DNA of 64,000 bases from Anaerocolumna sp047777345 (GTDB taxonomy: Bacteria; Bacillota; Clostridia; Lachnospirales; Lachnospiraceae), in assembly GCA_047777345.1 (NCBI GenBank), contig JBKEEJ010000003.1, positions 62,001-126,000 of the forward strand, given 5' to 3'. The position numbers and the translations under genes were made by a program. Positions 33,138 to 43,002 of the stretch are shown here, piece by piece (position 1 is the stretch's first letter; each line of letters starts with the position of its first letter). The notes beneath the pieces were generated by a model. The model was given only the letters and a program-made list of their open reading frames with translations. It ran no database searches and had not been told where the DNA came from.

Positions 33138-34553
33138 TTATTCTTTCCAAACTCCGGCATCCTTTAATACCTGAATTTGCTGTTGTTTCACTTCTGCTGT
33201 TGCTGCTTCAATATCCGATGCTACCAGAGAACGAATTCCTTCGGCATCCAGCCCCTGTTGCAGGCCTGCATTTACTGAGCTGTATATACAACCCTCTGCT
33301 GTCGTGTCCATCATAGTTGTATTTACTGGCTGCAAATCTGCCGCAATCTCAGCCCAGAGTTTTTTAGGAGTCTGATTGCAGAAGTATGGATCAGGCTCGT
33401 TATAGATGGATTCGTCTGACCATGCGGGAATATAAGCAGGATAATAGTCTACTGCCTTAAACATCGTATTCTGTGCTTCGGTAGTAGCTAACATATACTT
33501 AACAAATGCCCAAGCCGCTTCTTTATTTTGGCTCTGCTCAGGAATTACAAGGAAGGAACCACCCCAGTTAGAGCTCTTAACACCTCCGGGAAGTGTTGTA
33601 ACACCCCAATGGCCTGAACCATTCGGATCAATATCTGTCTTTAAGAAGCCGCCAAACCATGCGCCGGTGCTTACTGATACGCAGGAACCGTCTGCATACG
33701 CAGCATATGCTTCATTGCTCCACATATCAACATTCATATCCCAACCGTTCTGTCTCATCTTAATTACAGCATTTAAGCAGTCAAGATCACCTTCCCGTTC
33801 AATCTGAAGATTCAGATTCTCATCATAGTAATCACGGTTACAGAATAATTCAAAATACATATAAGAAGCATCCGGAAGCAGCCATCTTTTTCCTGGAATA
33901 CTTACTTTTTCAGCTACCTTAAGGACTCCGTCCCAGGTACTCATTAACTTGGCAACTTCTTCCGGATCCGTCGGCAGGCCACATTCTTCAAATATATCGG
34001 TTCTGTAAAAATAACTGCAAGGACCAATATCCCAGGGAATGGCCACTATTCTGGAACCATCAGAGGATATTGCCTGATCCCATTTATAAGCAACGAAGTC
34101 ATCCTTCAAATCTCCTGCATTGTATGGCGCATCATATAAATTAGTCAGTGCGGAAGAATCACGATACTGTGCTATGTAAGCCCCCTCTACCATTGCAACA
34201 TCCGGTGCGCCGGTGCCTGCTGCCAAAGAAGTTTGAAGAGCTTGATGATGTGATGTTGTATCTGTAAATTGAAACTCAACTTCGATATCCGGATATTCTT
34301 TATTGAAACCGTCCAAAGCAGCCTTAAAGGCATCATCGCCAGACGGCCAGCCGCCTACGACAATCTTTCCGGAAGGCTTAGCTGCACTTTCACCTGAGTT
34401 AGAAGATTCCGTGCTTTCTTTCGTTGTACTGGTATTTGTATTTAAATCTGATGTAGTGGATGTATCTGTTTTGCTTCCGCAGGCCATTAAACCTCCAAGC
34501 ATAAAAACAGTTATTGCTGCTGCCAATATTTTTTTCCCGAACAGTTTTTTCAT
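33138..34553 (-). CDS. Extracellular sugar-binding lipoprotein of an ABC importer
   Basis: 471 aa. The signal peptide has the lipobox GLMAC (Cys about 25), then a Ser/Thr linker (to about 60) and a family-1 solute-binding fold starting GKIVVGGWPSGDDAFKAAL. It contains the usual SCVSVSTGAWFGGF and KEAAWAFVKYMLATTEAQ blocks. It would capture galacto-oligosaccharides at the cell surface and deliver them to the two downstream permeases. AAGGAG precedes the ATG. A lacI gene directly upstream, 40 bp away, probably regulates it. It is the intact counterpart of the truncated protein at 23658. Confidence 0.93.
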   Translation of the reverse strand: MKKLFGKKILAAAITVFMLGGLMACGSKTDTSTTSDLNTNTSTTKESTESSNSGESAAKPSGKIVVGGWPSGDDAFKAALDGFNKEYPDIEVEFQFTDTTSHHQALQTSLAAGTGAPDVAMVEGAYIAQYRDSSALTNLYDAPYNAGDLKDDFVAYKWDQAISSDGSRIVAIPWDIGPCSYFYRTDIFEECGLPTDPEEVAKLMSTWDGVLKVAEKVSIPGKRWLLPDASYMYFELFCNRDYYDENLNLQIEREGDLDCLNAVIKMRQNGWDMNVDMWSNEAYAAYADGSCVSVSTGAWFGGFLKTDIDPNGSGHWGVTTLPGGVKSSNWGGSFLVIPEQSQNKEAAWAFVKYMLATTEAQNTMFKAVDYYPAYIPAWSDESIYNEPDPYFCNQTPKKLWAEIAADLQPVNTTMMDTTAEGCIYSSVNAGLQQGLDAEGIRSLVASDIEAATAEVKQQQIQVLKDAGVWKE

Positions 34554-34593
34554 AACAACTACTCCTTCGTTTTAAAGTTATTATAAGGTTTTA

Positions 34594-35667
34594 TCAACTT
34601 TTTCCGATTTTTCTTACGGTTTCACCGGGAATCAGTTTAATATGTGAGTGAGAAACATACTTAATCTTTTTTCCCTCAATCATATCCATAAGTATTTCCG
34701 CGCACTTAGCCCCCTGCTTTTCTGGAAACAAAGATACGCTGGTTAACACCGGTCTTACATAGTTACGCGTCGAGATTCCGTCAATGCCGATTAACGAAAT
34801 ATCTTCAGGAATTTTAACACCCCTGTTTAGTAGCTCATTCATCATACCCAGCGCAAATTCATCATTGAAACATAAAATAGCGGTCGCATCCGATTTCTGT
34901 TCCAAATACACCTGTGCCGCGTACTTTCCTTCCTCAAGAAAATTTTCCTCAGTAAACAAAGATTCCTCTACATTTTCTTTCGGAGAACCAGCTAAGTCTG
35001 CGCTGGCAGTGTTTTTACCTGCATAGATAAAATATTTTTTTATGTCTTTTCCAAGAACTGGTGCCATCTCTCCTCTCCATGCCAATATCCTGGACTGATT
35101 ACTGTCATAAGCGTAAGGAACTGCCAGAGCTATCTTTTTGTGTCCGTTTTTTTTCAGATAGTCAATTGCCGTATGGACAACCTTATAAATATCTACATCG
35201 ACGATTGGGATAGATTTTCGGAAATTAACATACCCGGAATAACTGGCACTGACTACAGGCAAATGATATTTTATACCAATCTTTTGCGCATAGAATGCTG
35301 CCAAATGCTCATTTGGCAAAATTACTCCGTCTATCATGGTGGTGCGGATATTATTGAAATCATAGCCCGCATTAATCATAACCATATAACCCCTTTTTTT
35401 TGCTTCCTTCACCATTCCCCCATACAATTCGATATTGTAGACATTCATAATATCCTTACAATAAAATAAAATTTGCTTTGTTCTCTGCTGCTGCAGGGAC
35501 ATTGCCACCGGGTTCGGATAATACCCCAGTTCCTCAGCCAATTTAATGATTTTGCGTTTCTTATCTTCGGCAACATATCCGCTGTTGTTCAGAGCTCTTG
35601 ATACAACAGAAACCGATACTCCAGCCTTCATAGCCACTTCTTTCCTAGTAACATTGCGTCTTTCCAT
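34594..35667 (-). CDS. LacI-family transcriptional regulator of the galactan import operon
   Basis: 357 aa from the ATG at 35665-35667 (AAGGAGG 4 bases before). A start 12 codons further out has no SD. Helix-turn-helix RKEVAMKAGVSVSVVSRAL (about 6-24) is followed by the hinge SLQQQRTKQ region and a sugar-binding sensor with DGVILPNEH and AILCFNDEFALGMM, ending SLIGIDGIS...LTSVSLFPE. By position it should control the solute-binding/permease/GH42 genes. It has its own promoter at 35757-35785. Confidence 0.93.
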   Translation of the reverse strand: MERRNVTRKEVAMKAGVSVSVVSRALNNSGYVAEDKKRKIIKLAEELGYYPNPVAMSLQQQRTKQILFYCKDIMNVYNIELYGGMVKEAKKRGYMVMINAGYDFNNIRTTMIDGVILPNEHLAAFYAQKIGIKYHLPVVSASYSGYVNFRKSIPIVDVDIYKVVHTAIDYLKKNGHKKIALAVPYAYDSNQSRILAWRGEMAPVLGKDIKKYFIYAGKNTASADLAGSPKENVEESLFTEENFLEEGKYAAQVYLEQKSDATAILCFNDEFALGMMNELLNRGVKIPEDISLIGIDGISTRNYVRPVLTSVSLFPEKQGAKCAEILMDMIEGKKIKYVSHSHIKLIPGETVRKIGKS

Positions 35668-35756
35668 AGAGCCTCCTTCACTTGCTTCGTGTACACTAAT
35701 CAAATAAAAGGTCGGGCAAAAGAGTATTCATTCTTACTAATCTCTTTTACAAGTTT

Positions 35757-35785
35757 ATAATAAACAAATTCATCATTATATTCAA
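35757..35785 (-). promoter_or_regulatory. Promoter of the second lacI gene
   Basis: TTGAAT (35780-35785), 17 bp, TATTAT (35757-35762) on the minus strand, 90 bp before the start codon. The rest of the 444-bp gap (35786-36009) has no gene that I can recognise. Confidence 0.55.
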
Positions 35786-36009
35786 TGTTTAAATATATGG
35801 TCACAAGTCCACATGCCATTTTGTATAATTAAATTTTTCGTTTTCTATTCCTTATCACTTAATTTTAACAATTTATGGTTGTCATTAACTTATTTTTAAT
35901 GAAATATGCCCCTTTTTGATTCCACCTTACAATGGACACCATTGGTCTTTGCTATATTCTCTATATTCTCGGGAACTTATCCCGATAAACATATGCTTTC
36001 AGGCACATA

Positions 36010-36042
36010 AAAAAATAGAACCTCCATAAATATTGGAGGTTC
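36010..36042 (-). terminator. Terminator of the GH9 gene
   Basis: A perfect 9-bp stem GAACCTCCA/TGGAGGTTC (36018-36026, 36034-36042) with a 7-base loop is followed by a long T-run on the minus strand, 70 bp past the GH9 stop. Confidence 0.85.
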
Positions 36043-36111
36043 CATTTTCATCAAAATGATATTTGCATATACTATTGTATACCCGTGTTTCTTAAATTTC
36101 GTACGTTTTTT

Positions 36112-39069
36112 CTACGGTTCAATTCCCCATACAAGTTCTTCACCTATATAACCGGTCACATGATCCCAATCAACATAGTTAGAAGCTGTTCCTTCAAAGG
36201 AATAATCTCCTGTCTGGGTATAATTGGTCCAATTATTTTTTGAAAACCTGGTTTGCACTTCTACAGAGGCACCTGGATCTAAAGTTCCGGCACCGGAAGT
36301 AAATCCCACTTCCAGATAGTAGTCAGCACCTGTTTTTGCTTCGGAAAGTTTTACAAAAGTACCCGTAACATTGCCTGATCCGGCACTGGACCAGTCACAC
36401 CAGAAGTTTTGCGGTAATTCGCCGTCAATCGTATAATAATATCTGATTTTTACGTCAGACAGATTTATACTTTCCTCACCGGTATTCACCAGGCGGAATC
36501 TGGGTGAAATACCATTGACTGCAGCCTCTTTATTGGCATTAAACATTTGCACTTTTATATTGCCGGCAACAACCACTGAGCTGTCAATAATGGTAATGGT
36601 AAGTACAGGGTCATTTCCCGAATCAAAATCAAAAGTCAATAAAAGTTTTCCTACCGGTTTACCTGCAAGATAAGAACTTAAAATAGTAACGGTATTACCC
36701 GATATGGTATAATCTGTACCTTCTGCCAGGACAGTATTACCCTCTTTAATTCCGGTAAAAGTATGGCCATTTAAAGTAAGAACTACTTTAATGTCTTTCT
36801 GATTAACCGGATTCTTATCAAATTCAGCCGTAGTAATGGATATGGCTCCGCTTGGTGCCGAGTCTGTTACGGTTAGTGTCAGTACCGGGTCCACCCCACC
36901 GCTGAAATCAAAGGTTAATTTGTAAGTACCGGTATCAAGCGTTGCAAGATAAGAGCCTAAAATAGTTACTGTGTTTCCGCTTACCGTATAATCCGTTCCC
37001 CGTACTAATGTTATGGTGCCATTTTTAATTCCGGTTAATGTATTATTATTATATGTTACTGAAACTGCAATATCGTCTGGATTGTATTTATCAAAGGTAG
37101 CACTTGTAGGTGTAATGTAAGAGTTGCTGACAGGGTCACTGCCACCACCCGGTTCATTGCCAAATACTAACTTACCATTGTCATAAACTGGTATATATTT
37201 AGTCTTTATCACATTTCCAGAAGTTACACCTTTTATGTCAGTATAAGAATAATCATTGGTATTATCCCAAAAACTAGTATTTGTCGGGCCTGCCAGACGG
37301 AACTGAACTTCCTTTTTATAAGCAGACTGGCCACCTGGATAAATCTTGGTTCCTGTAAAATCCACATTGACATAATAAATATGATTTGTCTCATCCCAAG
37401 GTATAAGTTTTGAAACGGTTGCCCCTGCGTTATAATTGGTACTAACGGTTATGTCACTTGCCTGATAACCTGCCTTGACAGCTTCCGAAATATTAACAAA
37501 ATATTTAAAGGATAATTTATCTCCCATTCTTGCCGGCCAGCCTGACTGGTTATTTAATAAAGCCTTTATTTCAATAAAATTGCTGCCGGAGGCATTGATG
37601 CCAGCTTCTACGAAAAATTCGTCATTTGTTATTTCTTCAAAAACATTAAAGTTTGGAATCGGTGTTCCGCCGTATTTATCATACATTTTTGCAAGTAAGC
37701 CAACAAATCCGGCATTATAGTCACAGGCAACTTCATTGTTAATGTAATTGCCAATATCATCGCTATAGCTGTCATCGCTGTCTGGACCTCCCACCAGGGC
37801 CCCATAAAGAACATGTCTGTGATAATTTGGTACGGATTGACTGTCTGCCCAGGAACTATGGGCTGTTCTGTGATGAGGTCTTTCCGGCGAATTTTTACCA
37901 AAACCTACGACAAAACTGCGGCCTGAACTTCCTAAGGCATAATCTGCCTGCTGTTTTGCAAAATTTTGATAAACTATAGCTTTCTCTGAGGAACAACCTG
38001 ACCAATCCGCGTATGCGCTTGCCAAAAATGCCGTAGTGGTTGCATACCGCAATGCTCCCCATGTATCCAGCCAGGCAAGTCCTTTTGGCGTATATGTGAT
38101 TCGATTTCCCTTATAACCTGTGGTCCAGTAATCTAGGTGCATTTCCGTAGCAGTCTTATATATTTCTTTACCGGTTATTTTTGCCAGTAAAACAGCCGTA
38201 CCATTATGAACATCATCCCAGCAGTGAGCCCATGTATAGGAAATATCATCGGATTGTCCTTCTTTTGACCAGTAGCTTACATAGGATTCTGCCTTATTAA
38301 GGTATATTTGATCTTCCGTAGCCAGGTATAGCCATGCACCTGCCCAGGACAATTCGTCATAAAAGCCGCTCCAGGAATTATAAAAGCCGTTGGCTGCGGT
38401 ATATCCGCTGTCGCTTTTGGTCGTTTCCGCAAACGTATATAATTCTTTGGCATGGCGAATGCAGGTAGCTGCATATGCAGGATCACTGTCTTTAAATATA
38501 ACGCCGGCTGCGGCAAGGGCTGCTGCCGCTCCTGCTGATACGGTAGAACCAGGATTTGATAAATCAACCTTATAAGCAGGCCGTTCCATCTGCATTACTT
38601 CCGCAGGCCCCCACCAGGAATGATCCACATTGCCATTACCAACCTGATAATAAAAAACATTGGCGGACGGATGGCACTTAATGAGATAATCCGTTGTCCA
38701 TTTAATTTCATCTAATAAATATTGAAGCTGACCGCTTCTTGCCAAAGCATCTTCTGATTCATATACGCTCCATGCTAACATTGTGGCCGTATAAGCCATT
38801 GGCAGATTAAATTTTACATGATCTCCGGCATCATACCAGCCACCGGTTAAATCAAGTCCCACATCGGCCCCATCGTTTAGACCCGAATCGCCCCTCCAGT
38901 TGTTGCGAATACTTTCGGGCAGGTCCCCGGAACGCTGAAATTCATAGAACATAATTGCTTTTTGTAACGCTTCTCCATAATTATAAGTTGTTTGTGCTTT
39001 TACCGGTTGTATAGTCAGTCCGGTAATAACCAGACACACCGTAACAAAAAAACTAATGATTTTACGCAT
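36112..39069 (-). CDS. GH9 cellulase with CBM3c, two X2 modules and a CBM3
   Basis: 985 aa, secreted. Signal peptide about 1-26 (cut after PVKA). GH9 (alpha/alpha)6 catalytic domain about 27-465: Asp80 and Asp83 in WYDAGDHVKF (base region), HHRTAHSS and the acid Glu446 in NNEVACDYNAGF. CBM3c about 475-640, two X2 immunoglobulin-like modules (about 646-736 and 737-833, each with FDKN/FDKY and DYT-x-SGN-TVTI), then a CBM3 (about 836-985) whose end reads VDWDHVTGYIGEELVWGIEP. GH9-CBM3c suggests a processive endoglucanase. No dockerin or SLH domain, so it is a free enzyme. The order mirrors the GH48 neighbour. SD AGGAGGG. Confidence 0.96.
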   Translation of the reverse strand: MRKIISFFVTVCLVITGLTIQPVKAQTTYNYGEALQKAIMFYEFQRSGDLPESIRNNWRGDSGLNDGADVGLDLTGGWYDAGDHVKFNLPMAYTATMLAWSVYESEDALARSGQLQYLLDEIKWTTDYLIKCHPSANVFYYQVGNGNVDHSWWGPAEVMQMERPAYKVDLSNPGSTVSAGAAAALAAAGVIFKDSDPAYAATCIRHAKELYTFAETTKSDSGYTAANGFYNSWSGFYDELSWAGAWLYLATEDQIYLNKAESYVSYWSKEGQSDDISYTWAHCWDDVHNGTAVLLAKITGKEIYKTATEMHLDYWTTGYKGNRITYTPKGLAWLDTWGALRYATTTAFLASAYADWSGCSSEKAIVYQNFAKQQADYALGSSGRSFVVGFGKNSPERPHHRTAHSSWADSQSVPNYHRHVLYGALVGGPDSDDSYSDDIGNYINNEVACDYNAGFVGLLAKMYDKYGGTPIPNFNVFEEITNDEFFVEAGINASGSNFIEIKALLNNQSGWPARMGDKLSFKYFVNISEAVKAGYQASDITVSTNYNAGATVSKLIPWDETNHIYYVNVDFTGTKIYPGGQSAYKKEVQFRLAGPTNTSFWDNTNDYSYTDIKGVTSGNVIKTKYIPVYDNGKLVFGNEPGGGSDPVSNSYITPTSATFDKYNPDDIAVSVTYNNNTLTGIKNGTITLVRGTDYTVSGNTVTILGSYLATLDTGTYKLTFDFSGGVDPVLTLTVTDSAPSGAISITTAEFDKNPVNQKDIKVVLTLNGHTFTGIKEGNTVLAEGTDYTISGNTVTILSSYLAGKPVGKLLLTFDFDSGNDPVLTITIIDSSVVVAGNIKVQMFNANKEAAVNGISPRFRLVNTGEESINLSDVKIRYYYTIDGELPQNFWCDWSSAGSGNVTGTFVKLSEAKTGADYYLEVGFTSGAGTLDPGASVEVQTRFSKNNWTNYTQTGDYSFEGTASNYVDWDHVTGYIGEELVWGIEP

Positions 39070-39265
39070 ACAAACCCTCCTATTATCGGGTGTGCATATC
39101 TGTGTCTTCTAGACGAAAAACATACTTTTCCTTTTGCTTTATGGCTATTTTTCGTACTGAAATGGAGAATGGGAAATATATGCTTACGCCACCAAAAAGA
39201 AACAAAAGATACGCCACCCTTTCATCACTATTTCCTTAATTACAATATTGTGGCTTTATTGTTTC

Positions 39266-42200
39266 TTATGGCTCGATTCCCCATTTTAAAGCACCGGAAA
39301 TATAGCCTGTTACTTTAGACCAGTCTGCGTAACTGTTCTGTGTATCATTGTAGGAATAATCGTTACTCTGACTATAATTTGTCCAATCAAACTTTGAAAA
39401 CCTTCCTTGCACTTCAATGGAAGCACCTGGGGCCAGTTGGCCTGCACCTGCCATAAATCCTATTTCAAGGTAATAATCCGCATCGGTTACCGGCGTGGAT
39501 AGTTTCACGAAAGTACCCGTAACATTCTGACTTCCGACGGAAGACCAGTCGCACCAGAAATTCTGCTCTTTCTCCCCGTCAATAGTGAAATAATATCTAA
39601 TCGTTACATCGGACAGATTAATACTTTCACTGCCTGTATTAAAGAGCTTAAATTTTGGCATAATTCCATTGGTTTGATCCGTATTGTTGGCATTAAACAT
39701 CTGTACTTTAATATTTCCTTCCGCAACAGAAGTATCTGTTACAGTCAATTTCAGAACCGGATCAATCCCTGCACTTAAATCGAAAACAACATTATAGGTG
39801 CCGACAGCAAGTTTACCAAGTGTTCCTTTTAAAAGAGTAATCCTATCACCTGACTCGATATAATCCGTACCAGCAGTCAGGTTTTCACTTCCTATATTAA
39901 TTCCGTTTAGCGTATGACCCGCTTTCGTTAATGTAACCGTGATGTCAGCCTGTTTTTCAATGTTTTTGTCAAATACTGCGGTCGCAGGGGTGACACTGCC
40001 ACTTTCCGTTGTGTCGGTAATTGTAACCGTAAGTACCGGATCTGCACCTTTATTAAAGTCAAATGTAAGCTTTAACTCACCTATTTCATGATTTGCCAAA
40101 TACTCTTTTGATATAATTACAATATTGTCGTTTATGGTATAATCTGAACCTTCTGCCAAATAAGTGGTTCCTTCTTTAATACCTACAAAAGTATTGCCAT
40201 TTAAGGTAAGAGTTACTGCCACATCCGCCTGTGCCTCCGTATTTTTATCAAATGTTGCCTTTGTCGGATCAATTTGAGAATTGTTTACGGGATCTCCAAA
40301 CAGCATGGAATATAGACCGTTTGCGATAGCAACATCACACTGTGCCCAGAAACGGTGATAGATAAATTCCGGTTCCGTTCCGTTATTATAAGCGTCCAAA
40401 ACTTTCTGGTAATCAGGATCATCTTTATATTTGGAACGAATATCAATAAATTTGATACCTGATTTTATAACATCACCATTGGCCATAGTACCGGTCCAGC
40501 CATCCGGCACATAAACTTCCTGTTCGAAGAAACGGTAATAATCTGCCCTTGTTTCAGGTGCAGCAACACCTTTGTCATCTCTGTACAGATTCCATATACG
40601 GTCTAAAAGTTCTTTGGCAAGCACTCTGGCCTCGTCATCGCCGGATGCTTTACTGTAGTATAACAAAGCATTGGCAAGAGAGCCTGTTACACCAAGGTCA
40701 GTTCCATAACCGGTTACCGTTACGTGCAGATTTGGATTGCCCGTATAAGTTCCTGTCCAAGTATCCGGTTGCCCTTCCCAATCAATGCTGCTCGGAACGG
40801 CAAAAGTACCATCATCATTTAATATCACCACTGACTTAATCCAATTAACCCATTTATCAAGGATAGCTTTTGCTCTGGAATCGTTGGTTTTATAATAATA
40901 TTCGGCAACTCTTTGCATAGACCATGCCTGGAAGCCAAACCAGGTGTTGCTTCCCGGGTCGGCATATACGGGATTTTCTTCATATCCCATGCCGTAGAAT
41001 GTCGATGTGCCGGAAGGCCATGTTTCATAACGTCCATTGTTGGAATTGCTTGCTCCCCCTGCAATTGCGCCTTCCGCTGACTGTAACCATTGATAAAATT
41101 CTAACTGCCTGTCCAAACTGGTTTCCCAGTCAGAAACACCATTTGCAGAAAGTGGCTTAAACTCTTCGTCCTGGGATAAAATCCAGGCTGCCATAGGATT
41201 CTGATAACCAAAGTGATTATGGCTGCTTCCTATTTTCCAAGCCCAATTTTCACTTATACCGCCACCCCATGCATAATACCAGGAAAGCAAATAGTGGGCG
41301 GCATCATATCCGGTTCCCGCCTGGGAAGGTGATCCGATCTTGCGGAAATATTTATCAAACATAGAATATCTTAAGTAATCACCCATTTTACTTGCTTTTG
41401 CAGTATAGGCACTTAAGTCAACCCCATATTCATCTGCCCATTGGTCTGCCCAATAAGTAGCCTGTACCGCCCTGGCATCTGCGTCCGGTGCATTGGTATA
41501 CCGGAATTGCTTTGCATAACTACTGTCTCCGGTAAATAAGTCTAAAAATCCGTTTTTACCACCAAAATTCATGGCTTCCCAACTGGGATGAGGAATGGTT
41601 TCCCACGTTGATTCCTGTTTTCCACGCTGGAATGTGTTAATATAAGATGGAGAGCTGACGCCATCTCCTCTGCTTCCATAGCCATACCAGTTGTCCACAT
41701 CCAAAAGCCAGTGCATGCCATAAATAGTTGAGGTTCCGTAGGCAGATACTAATTCGCTGTGGATAGGATCTATTCCTACCACAGCAGAAAAATCTAACTG
41801 AGCAGGATAGTAATCCGGCAGTTCCCATTCCGGCGCATAAGTAGCGGGTTTACTGGCATTATACCTGCTCATGCTGGCGTCAGGCTGATCTTTTTCCGAC
41901 GGTATTATATAGGTTTCCGCCGTATCCCAGGCTTGTTTAAAATAGGAAAAATCACCTGTAAACTTGCCATACATAGCTTCCAGCCACATATAATAGCTCA
42001 TTGCCTCACTGGTGGTAACATGTCCATAATCCGGAGCTTCTACTATTAATGTTTCTACAGAATGGTAAGGAATCCCATGAGAGCTAAAATAGCCATTGTC
42101 GGGATTATGAATATCTTCCCAGAGTTCGAAAAACCTTTCCTGATAAGTATCTGTACTTGCTACCGTAATTTCCGAAGCCTTTGCCATACCCACAGGCACA

Positions 42201-42328
42201 AAAATTGAAGACAAAATTCCAAGAACAGACACAACAGCCAAAGCCATTCTTAAACCACGTTTCATAACAGCTGACCTGAAAGATGCATGGTTCTTCGTTC
42301 TTTTCCTTAAAAATTCCCGGTGTAACAT
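39266..42328 (-). CDS. GH48 reducing-end cellobiohydrolase with two X2 modules and a CBM3
   Basis: 1020 aa, secreted. The start at 42328 is preceded by AAGGAGG at 7 bases, giving a long basic N-region before the signal helix (about 26-50, cut near AKASE). The GH48 catalytic domain (about 55-680) includes EAPDYGHVTTSEAMSYY, whose Glu108 corresponds to the catalytic acid of clostridial GH48, and DVDNWYGYGSRG. Two X2 modules (about 683-775, 776-868) and a CBM3 (about 870-1020, ending LKWGIEP) follow. GH48 enzymes are the main exocellulases of clostridia. No dockerin. Transcribed from the promoter at 42649-42677 and probably through to GH9, 196 bp later, since no terminator lies between them. Confidence 0.97.
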   Translation of the reverse strand: MLHREFLRKRTKNHASFRSAVMKRGLRMALAVVSVLGILSSIFVPVGMAKASEITVASTDTYQERFFELWEDIHNPDNGYFSSHGIPYHSVETLIVEAPDYGHVTTSEAMSYYMWLEAMYGKFTGDFSYFKQAWDTAETYIIPSEKDQPDASMSRYNASKPATYAPEWELPDYYPAQLDFSAVVGIDPIHSELVSAYGTSTIYGMHWLLDVDNWYGYGSRGDGVSSPSYINTFQRGKQESTWETIPHPSWEAMNFGGKNGFLDLFTGDSSYAKQFRYTNAPDADARAVQATYWADQWADEYGVDLSAYTAKASKMGDYLRYSMFDKYFRKIGSPSQAGTGYDAAHYLLSWYYAWGGGISENWAWKIGSSHNHFGYQNPMAAWILSQDEEFKPLSANGVSDWETSLDRQLEFYQWLQSAEGAIAGGASNSNNGRYETWPSGTSTFYGMGYEENPVYADPGSNTWFGFQAWSMQRVAEYYYKTNDSRAKAILDKWVNWIKSVVILNDDGTFAVPSSIDWEGQPDTWTGTYTGNPNLHVTVTGYGTDLGVTGSLANALLYYSKASGDDEARVLAKELLDRIWNLYRDDKGVAAPETRADYYRFFEQEVYVPDGWTGTMANGDVIKSGIKFIDIRSKYKDDPDYQKVLDAYNNGTEPEFIYHRFWAQCDVAIANGLYSMLFGDPVNNSQIDPTKATFDKNTEAQADVAVTLTLNGNTFVGIKEGTTYLAEGSDYTINDNIVIISKEYLANHEIGELKLTFDFNKGADPVLTVTITDTTESGSVTPATAVFDKNIEKQADITVTLTKAGHTLNGINIGSENLTAGTDYIESGDRITLLKGTLGKLAVGTYNVVFDLSAGIDPVLKLTVTDTSVAEGNIKVQMFNANNTDQTNGIMPKFKLFNTGSESINLSDVTIRYYFTIDGEKEQNFWCDWSSVGSQNVTGTFVKLSTPVTDADYYLEIGFMAGAGQLAPGASIEVQGRFSKFDWTNYSQSNDYSYNDTQNSYADWSKVTGYISGALKWGIEP

Positions 42329-42648
42329 CTTATAACCTCCTTATTGATTTTTATCAGACAATTACTTCCCTCAGCCGATATCTGACCGCAGTATTACCCC
42401 CCGTTTCCGCCTCCTTTCCATACCTTTATACAGTCATTTACCCTGCTTAATGAAATAATTGAAAGCCCCTCATACTATAAAAATCTCAAGCGGTTAACTC
42501 TGATGTCTGCGTAATTAATATATTAATCCTTTATTGGCTCCTTTCTTTTTTCTTACATTTTCGCAATTAACTAAAATTTATATATTTTTTTCGTATTTTC
42601 AATGAAATATTTTCCATATTTTTATATTAATTGTAATTATTTACCATA

Positions 42649-42677
42649 AATATATCATATATGACCCGTCATGTCAA
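42649..42677 (-). promoter_or_regulatory. Strong promoter of the GH48 cellulase gene
   Basis: A perfect TTGACA (42672-42677), 17 bp, TATATT (42649-42654) preceded by TGA, on the minus strand. The start codon is about 320 bp downstream. Confidence 0.75.
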
Positions 42678-42777
42678 TCCTGTTTTGTAAGGTATTAACA
42701 TTTTATTCCTGTATTTTCCTAAAACTTTCGTAAAAATTACATTCGGTAATCGCATTAAATAAATCTATATCAAAGAT

Positions 42778-42810
42778 AATGTAATACATATTATGCCAAT
42801 GTAATACATA
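42778..42810. repeat. Two 13-bp direct repeats spaced by 20 bp
   Basis: AATGTAATACATA occurs at 42778-42790 and 42798-42810, two helical turns apart. An inverted half copy ATTACATT lies at 42737-42744. The site is between the GH48 promoter and the divergent lipoprotein gene and looks like a transcription-factor binding array. Confidence 0.5.
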
Positions 42811-43002
42811 CTGAAACCATTATAATAAATCCATATTGAAACTGTTATCTAAAAAGTGTTCCATAATGTCATACTGCTTGACTACCAGAACAATTTTTGT
42901 ATCAGCCTGATATTCGTATAAACCACCTTTTTCCGGGTAATAATTTAATGGAAATTTCTTTAATATGTTTCTTTCCAAATTACCTATTTTGAGGAGGTTT
43001 TT

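Larger units (their letters stand above)
42329..43002. other. Divergent intergenic region between GH48 and the lipoprotein gene
   Basis: 674 bp without a gene. It holds the GH48 promoter, a leader of about 310 nt toward GH48 with two tiny ATG frames (8 and 16 codons, the second overlapping an AAAGGAGG), 20-bp-spaced direct repeats and the SD of the plus-strand lipoprotein. Confidence 0.7.

Noticed and set aside
37475..38575. Short frames opposite the GH9 gene
   Set aside because: They are shadows of the GH9 coding sequence with no ribosome binding site or domain.
39070..39265. Riboswitch-like or terminator structure between GH48 and GH9
   Set aside because: There is an 8-bp ACGAAAAA/TTTTTCGT pairing, but it has no T-run and does not fit any riboswitch consensus I know.
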